A DNA stretch of 64,000 nucleotides from Pyxidicoccus sp. MSG2 (GTDB lineage Bacteria > Myxococcota > Myxococcia > Myxococcales > Myxococcaceae). This document shows positions 62,119 to 64,000 of the stretch, piece after piece. Where the stretch lies: positions 3,906,001 to 3,970,000 of the forward strand of contig NZ_JAPNKC010000001.1 in the NCBI RefSeq assembly GCF_026626705.1. Reading direction: 5' to 3'. The position numbers and the translations under genes were made by a program. The notes beneath the pieces are model-generated. The model saw nothing but the letters and a program-made list of their open reading frames with translations. It ran no database searches and was not told the DNA's origin. How positions within the stretch are numbered: the stretch's first letter is position 1; each line of letters starts with the position of its first letter.

Positions 62119-62622
62119 ATGGCTGGTCAGATTCTGGGCGCCTACTGCAGGGCCGTCATGAGCTCCATGCTCGACGCCACCGCGACGCTGCTCTTCCCCC
62201 AGCACCGCAAGCGCATCGCGGAGATGAAGGACGACGCGTGGTACCCGATGGAGGACTACGTGCGGATGATTCAAGACCTGCACGCGAAGCTGGGGGACAC
62301 CACCATGACGGCGCTCGGCCAGGCCGCCGTCCAGAAGACCTTCCACCTCACCAAGGCCCAGGGCTTCGACACGCTGGAGAAGGTCTTCAAGGACTTCAAC
62401 GCGCTGTCGTCGGCCGTGGTGAGGAACGCCACCCCTGATGAAGCCGTACGCACGGTGTCCCTGACGAAGGACACCGTGGTGATGGAGAGTGAATCGAAGG
62501 TGCCACCCTCGCTGATGGTGGGCTACTTCCGCGGGCTGTTCTTCGCCTTCGGGAAGCTCGTCACCAGCGAGACGGTGGAGCGCAAGGGCGACACCGTGCG
62601 CTACACGCTGAAATGGCTGTGA
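62119..62622 (+). CDS. Hypothetical protein, 167 aa
   Basis: Start ATG 62119 (MAGQILGAYC). It has a regular alpha/beta pattern ('RRIAEMKDDAWYPMEDYVRMIQDLHAKLG', 'TVVMESESKVPPSLMVGYFRGLFFAFGKLV', 'VRYTLKWL'). The layout, with Trp-Tyr-Pro then Tyr in the first third, recalls small heme-NO-binding/4-vinyl-reductase-like proteins common in myxobacteria (TIGR02265/DUF2378), but I hold this loosely. It is cytoplasmic by sequence. It converges with a lipoprotein gene after 23 bp. Confidence 0.65.
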   Translation: MAGQILGAYCRAVMSSMLDATATLLFPQHRKRIAEMKDDAWYPMEDYVRMIQDLHAKLGDTTMTALGQAAVQKTFHLTKAQGFDTLEKVFKDFNALSSAVVRNATPDEAVRTVSLTKDTVVMESESKVPPSLMVGYFRGLFFAFGKLVTSETVERKGDTVRYTLKWL

Positions 62623-62645
62623 GGCACCAACTCCACGACTGAAGC

Positions 62646-63512
62646 CTAGGGGCCCACGTCCACCGTGCGGCTCAGCCACCCCACCCCACCGCGCCCGTCG
62701 CGCGCCACCACCCAGAAGGTGACGCGCTGGGGCGCGGCCGGCGTCTCGTACTTCGACGTGGGGTCGCCCGGCTTGTCGTCCACCGACTCAATCGAGCGGA
62801 ACTCCTTCACCTCGCCGTCGCCGGTGGCGAACCAGCTGTAGAAGACCTGCTCCGTGCGCGGGCCGTCCTCCGCCTCATAGACTTCCGCGCTGCCCTCCGC
62901 GAGCACCGGCCGGAAGGTCACCTCCGTGCCCACCGGCAGCGGGCCCACCAGCGGCGCGCCCTCCCAGAGGACGTCCGCCATCTCCGGGTTCTGGTTGGGC
63001 GCGGCCGCCGCCCGAAGCGTCACGCGGCGCACGCCGCGCTCGGTGCCCTCGGGAGTGCCGGTGCCGTCCGTGGCCTCGTAGCCGACGAAGAGGGGAATGC
63101 CCTCCTGCAGTGCCGCGAGCAGCGCCGGGTCGTTCGGGTCCACCGGGCCTCCGCCGGGATTGGCCGCTTGCAGCGCCTCGGACAGCACCGCCTGCACGTT
63201 GGGGTCCTGGAGCGACAGCACGCCTTCCGGCAGCGGGACGCCGTTGTCCCCCGGGCAGCGACCGTCGTAGGGGTTGCCGGTGAAGCGGCACAGCGCATAG
63301 CTGACGGTGACGGGGCGCGCGTCCGCGGCCACCGCCAGCGCGTCGAACGTCATCGGGCCCGGGAGCGTGGGGGCGTTCGGGTCCAGCACCAATTCCGCGG
63401 GCTCGGCGCGAATCGCGAGCACGCGCACGCGGCGGATTTCACTCTGCAGCTCGAGGTCGGGGCCACACGCGGCCACGAGCGCGGCCAGCAGGACGAAGAG
63501 GGACGGGCGCAT
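62646..63512 (-). CDS. Lipoprotein of unknown function, 288 aa
   Basis: The signal peptide ends in AAC (Cys16). The mature part has beta-rich repeats ('VRVLAIRAEPAELVLDPNAPTLPGPMTFDALAVAADARPVTVSYALC', 'VTFWVVARDGRGGVGWLSRTVDVG') like those of myxobacterial surface lipoproteins that travel with TonB-dependent receptors. Its start is only 3 bp past the receptor stop, so the two are co-transcribed. It may be the receptor's surface partner, an inference from the pairing. Confidence 0.8.
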   Translation of the reverse strand: MRPSLFVLLAALVAACGPDLELQSEIRRVRVLAIRAEPAELVLDPNAPTLPGPMTFDALAVAADARPVTVSYALCRFTGNPYDGRCPGDNGVPLPEGVLSLQDPNVQAVLSEALQAANPGGGPVDPNDPALLAALQEGIPLFVGYEATDGTGTPEGTERGVRRVTLRAAAAPNQNPEMADVLWEGAPLVGPLPVGTEVTFRPVLAEGSAEVYEAEDGPRTEQVFYSWFATGDGEVKEFRSIESVDDKPGDPTSKYETPAAPQRVTFWVVARDGRGGVGWLSRTVDVGP

Positions 63513-63515
63513 GCG

Positions 63516-64000
63516 CTAGAAGCTCCCCTTGGCGCCGAGAATCGGGAGGATGGGCAGCCCCTCGAAGTACGCGCTCTGCGAGTAGTTGTAGTTGTAGGCG
63601 ATGCCTTCCACCGCCGGGTTGTTGTAGGCGTTCGTCAGGTCCAGGTAGACGTCCAGGGTCCACCGCTCGAAGACGAAGTTCTTGTCCACGCGGATGTCCA
63701 GTTGGTTGAAGGACGGCAGCCGCACCGAGTTCACCGCCGCGTAGAGGGGCACGAAGACGTCATTCACATCGTCGCGCACGGCGCCGACCACGGGCGTGGT
63801 GGGGTTGCCCGAGGCGAAGCGCAGGCGCGCGCCCACCTCCCAGCCCCTCGGCAGCTTGTAGGACGCAATCGCCGTCAGCACGTGCGTCTGGTCATTGTCG
63901 AAGAGGCGCCACGCCGCGTCGGGCGAGTCGCGGCGCTCGCTGCGGCTGAGCGTGTAGGAAATCCACCCGAAGAGGCGGTCCGTCAGCGAGCGGCGCACCA
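63516..64000 (-). CDS. TonB-dependent receptor, C-terminal part
   Basis: The last ~160 residues of an outer-membrane beta-barrel, cut by the window edge. It has amphipathic strands ('WISYTLSRSERRDSPDAAWRLFDNDQTHVLTAIASYKLPRGWEVGARLRFASG', 'NQLDIRVDKNFVFERWTLDVYLDLTNAYNN') and ends in Phe, as BamA substrates do. The receptor would import a substrate using TonB energy; a TonB-like protein lies at 45458-46606. A lipoprotein follows 3 bp downstream. Confidence 0.85.
   Translation of the reverse strand, partial: VRRSLTDRLFGWISYTLSRSERRDSPDAAWRLFDNDQTHVLTAIASYKLPRGWEVGARLRFASGNPTTPVVGAVRDDVNDVFVPLYAAVNSVRLPSFNQLDIRVDKNFVFERWTLDVYLDLTNAYNNPAVEGIAYNYNYSQSAYFEGLPILPILGAKGSF

Overview
The window is about 70% G+C and densely coded. 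Its genes are typical of a fruiting myxobacterium (order Myxococcales, Myxococcus/Corallococcus/Pyxidicoccus type). There are three Hanks-type Ser/Thr kinases, many Cys-anchored lipoproteins, MopE-like CNxxDDDCD repeats, the Cys-rich CDDGNxxxGDGC repeat, PEGA domains, a TIGR02996 protein and a reverse transcriptase of the myxobacterial retron type. No tRNA, rRNA, insertion sequence, prophage or CRISPR array was seen. The species is an inference.

Left part (1-24.7 kb): the end of an esterase and two unknown genes come first. Then a HEAT-repeat/aldo-keto-reductase-like fusion is followed by the most interesting locus. This is a probable retron: a 12-14 bp a1/a2 inverted repeat framing an AGC motif and two hairpins, then a reverse transcriptase with a HEAT-like N-terminus, then a leucine-rich-repeat/TIGR02996 gene overlapping it by ATGA. 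Next come a 28-repeat RCC1 lipoprotein, a membrane metallophosphoesterase with a TetR gene, a 1554-residue chimeric amidohydrolase lipoprotein, a kinase with an N-terminal membrane domain, an ATP-grasp enzyme, an esterase lipoprotein and an FHA protein.

Middle part (24.7-46.6 kb): a PEGA kinase; a PEGA protein plus MopE-repeat lipoprotein pair; a host-attachment-family protein; a chemoreceptor; a HAD/glycosyltransferase pair; a GST; a cyclase-like protein without its first metal-binding Asp; two secreted unknowns; a third kinase; an S46 peptidase; a lipase; a MocR-type regulator opposite a rhodanese; a TetR regulator whose frame has no nearby stop and which has a perfect 20-bp palindrome upstream; and a TonB-like protein.

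Right part (46.6-64 kb): a carboxypeptidase-regulatory-repeat lipoprotein, a DUF4442 thioesterase-like protein, an amine oxidase, Dps, an SDR/GST pair, a pyrophosphatase/CHAD pair, a TetR-controlled aromatic meta-cleavage cassette (flavin hydroxylase, extradiol dioxygenase, FAH-type hydrolase), a Gln-rich coiled-coil lipoprotein, a YegD-like Hsp70, an unknown, and a lipoprotein with the end of a TonB-dependent receptor.

No database search or structure prediction could be run. Family names rest on motifs and remembered family patterns.
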